Origin: Azolla caroliniana
Lineage: Eukaryota > Polypodiophyta
NCBI GenBank assembly: GCA_043228905.1
Contig: JBHGNT010000022.1
Coordinates: forward strand, 6,634,001-6,698,000
Direction: 5' to 3'
Length of the DNA: 64,000 bases
Shown: positions 62,801 through 64,000 of the stretch, piece after piece
Position numbering within the stretch: the first letter of the stretch is position 1
Layout of the letters: each line of letters opens with the position of its first letter
Made by a program: the position numbers and the translations under genes
Notes under the pieces: generated by a model
Told to the model about the DNA's origin: nothing
What the model saw: only the letters and a program-made list of their open reading frames with translations
Databases searched by the model: none

Positions 62801-64000
62801 GGTTCAATTTGAGTAGAGTTAATCTTTCATTTGCATTGGAGACAATAGATATCAAGCACCGTGGTAGGACTTATGCTTTATCTATCGCCTATAGCCTACT
62901 CACGATGGCTCTATACGAACAATGGTCTTATAGATAACGTGGTTTATTCATTTGCTAGCCATTGAGAACAATAGCTAATTTCAAATCCCAGTTTCAAATT
63001 TTATGTTTTATTGCTTTTTTTTTACATAATCCTCATACATGGAATCAGGTTGCTATTTGAGATGTGTGCATAACCAGTTTCACATACCAATTTCAGATTT
63101 TATGTTTTATTGCTTCTATGTTTTATGTAACCCTCAAGCCATGTAATTGAGTTGCTATTTAAGGTGCCAATATATATAAAAAGAACCAAGAGCTAGAACT
63201 TCAATTTTAAGATAAATGTTAAGAAAATCGTAAGGAAATGGAATATTTATAGAATTCAAACATTTTAAAGAAGAGAATGACACTCAATCACAGGTGACAG
63301 AAAATGCAAGTGCAATCCTCACCTCTTGAATTGATCTGCTCTAGAAATGTAAGAACATCAACTTCTTCACAGATACTGAGCAAAAAGATACATCATCACT
63401 AAGTGTAGATTCATAATTCTATTTCATCTTGACATTTGATGCCACAGATGACCATATGGGAACTCACAAAAGAGTAAAGACAAACAAAAACACTATCCAC
63501 AGAAGAAAACAAAGTCGTTTACAAGATAGCTGTCTAAGCATTCGCAACCTCTTAAAATATTACAGTGATCCACGAGCCATGCTACTTGAACAAAAACGTA
63601 TTACAGTGTAGCCAATTAGATCGCCACAGAAGTGGCAGAATACACAAAAACATTGAACTTGCAAATAAATGATAAACGAAGGAAAGAAATGTCACCAAGA
63701 CGAGAGAAAAACAATAGTAAAAAAGTGAAGAAGAAAATTAATAACAACAAAGATATTAAAGATGAATTGAGTGTCATCTTTGCCTCTTTATGTAATGAGC
63801 TCAAGATCATATCAACCTTTTTCTTTGTCTGCTGCTTCCCTACCAATACAGAACAGCCATTCCTTTTTGGACGGAGTATGCCACCATCCAAAGAATGAAA
63901 GCCTAGGGATTTTGGACTCTAAGAGTTATAGGTAATTTGTCCATAATAAATATTGTGACGATGGATAACCTTAGAATGTCTAAACAGTCTCTTATTCTCT
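59891..64000. other. Probable large intron(s) of the P5B ATPase gene
   Basis: 4.1 kb without a coding block that I can tie to the ATPase. 62100-62650 is very AT-rich with poly-A and simple repeats, including two related ACTTCACACTAAT...ATTCG stretches. The exons for the helices before YGVIICQMG must lie further right or hide here as short exons. No mobile element was recognised. Confidence 0.5.

Noticed and set aside
63306-63372. Possible minus-strand small exon (ICEEVDVLTFLEQINSR between an AG and a GT)
   Set aside because: It has splice-like borders but I cannot match it to any part of a P5B ATPase; short open stretches with AG/GT borders arise by chance.
1-64000. CRISPR arrays, bacterial operons, integrons
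   Set aside because: No regularly spaced short repeats with unique spacers, no ribosome-binding-site-led gene clusters; the content is eukaryotic retroelements.

Overview
This window looks like nuclear DNA of a land plant. Genes are intron-bearing, TTTAGGG (plant-type) telomere units occur, and Ty1/copia, Ty3/gypsy (including chromodomain chromoviruses) and plant-style LINEs are stacked deeply. The only host gene I can support is the 3' end of a P5B-type P-type ATPase (ATP13A2/3-like). To my knowledge that subfamily is absent from seed plants but present in early-diverging land plants. With the Penelope-like element, this leans towards a non-seed lineage (lycophyte, fern or bryophyte); that placement is inference.

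Layout. 1-3591: 3' part of gypsy element A, with the end of pol, a large intact accessory ORF (ORF3) and the 3' LTR. 3592-9280: a degenerate minus-strand gypsy pol fragment split by a complete copia (C, 3771-9105, TSD AATCT). 9410-9706: a minisatellite. 10761-16266: gypsy wrecks in opposite orientations. 16267-23870: copia J, interrupted in gag by a complete chromovirus D (17294-23180, TSD GGCAA). 23871-24828: LINE fragment. 24829-31365: gypsy B, same family as A, with decayed pol, ORF3 and 3' LTR. 31513-31880: LTR of a related family. 31881-45000: LINE H (minus), split by copia F (32476-42959). The 5' LTR of F is split by chromovirus E (32505-37712, minus), whose pol is split by a copia solo LTR (35309-36160). 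45440-54130: LINE G (minus), split by a Penelope-like element (46278-50387) flanked by ~226-bp direct repeats of LINE sequence. 54306-55060: another LINE reverse transcriptase fragment. 57436-59890: six terminal exons of the P5B ATPase (minus), with its introns continuing to 64000.

The most unusual points are these: ORF3, a coiled-coil ORF in the env position of a gypsy family; heat-shock-element arrays just upstream of the TATA box in the LTRs of both chromoviruses; tRNA-like Pol III box A/B sequences lying antisense at the start of those same LTRs; a Penelope-like reverse transcriptase without visible GIY-YIG domain, with long flanking duplications and a hammerhead-like core; a copia with young LTRs that lacks its protease; and a short telomeric tract at a deletion junction inside a LINE. 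All reading was by eye. Boundaries backed by TSDs are firm; those of degenerate fragments are approximate.
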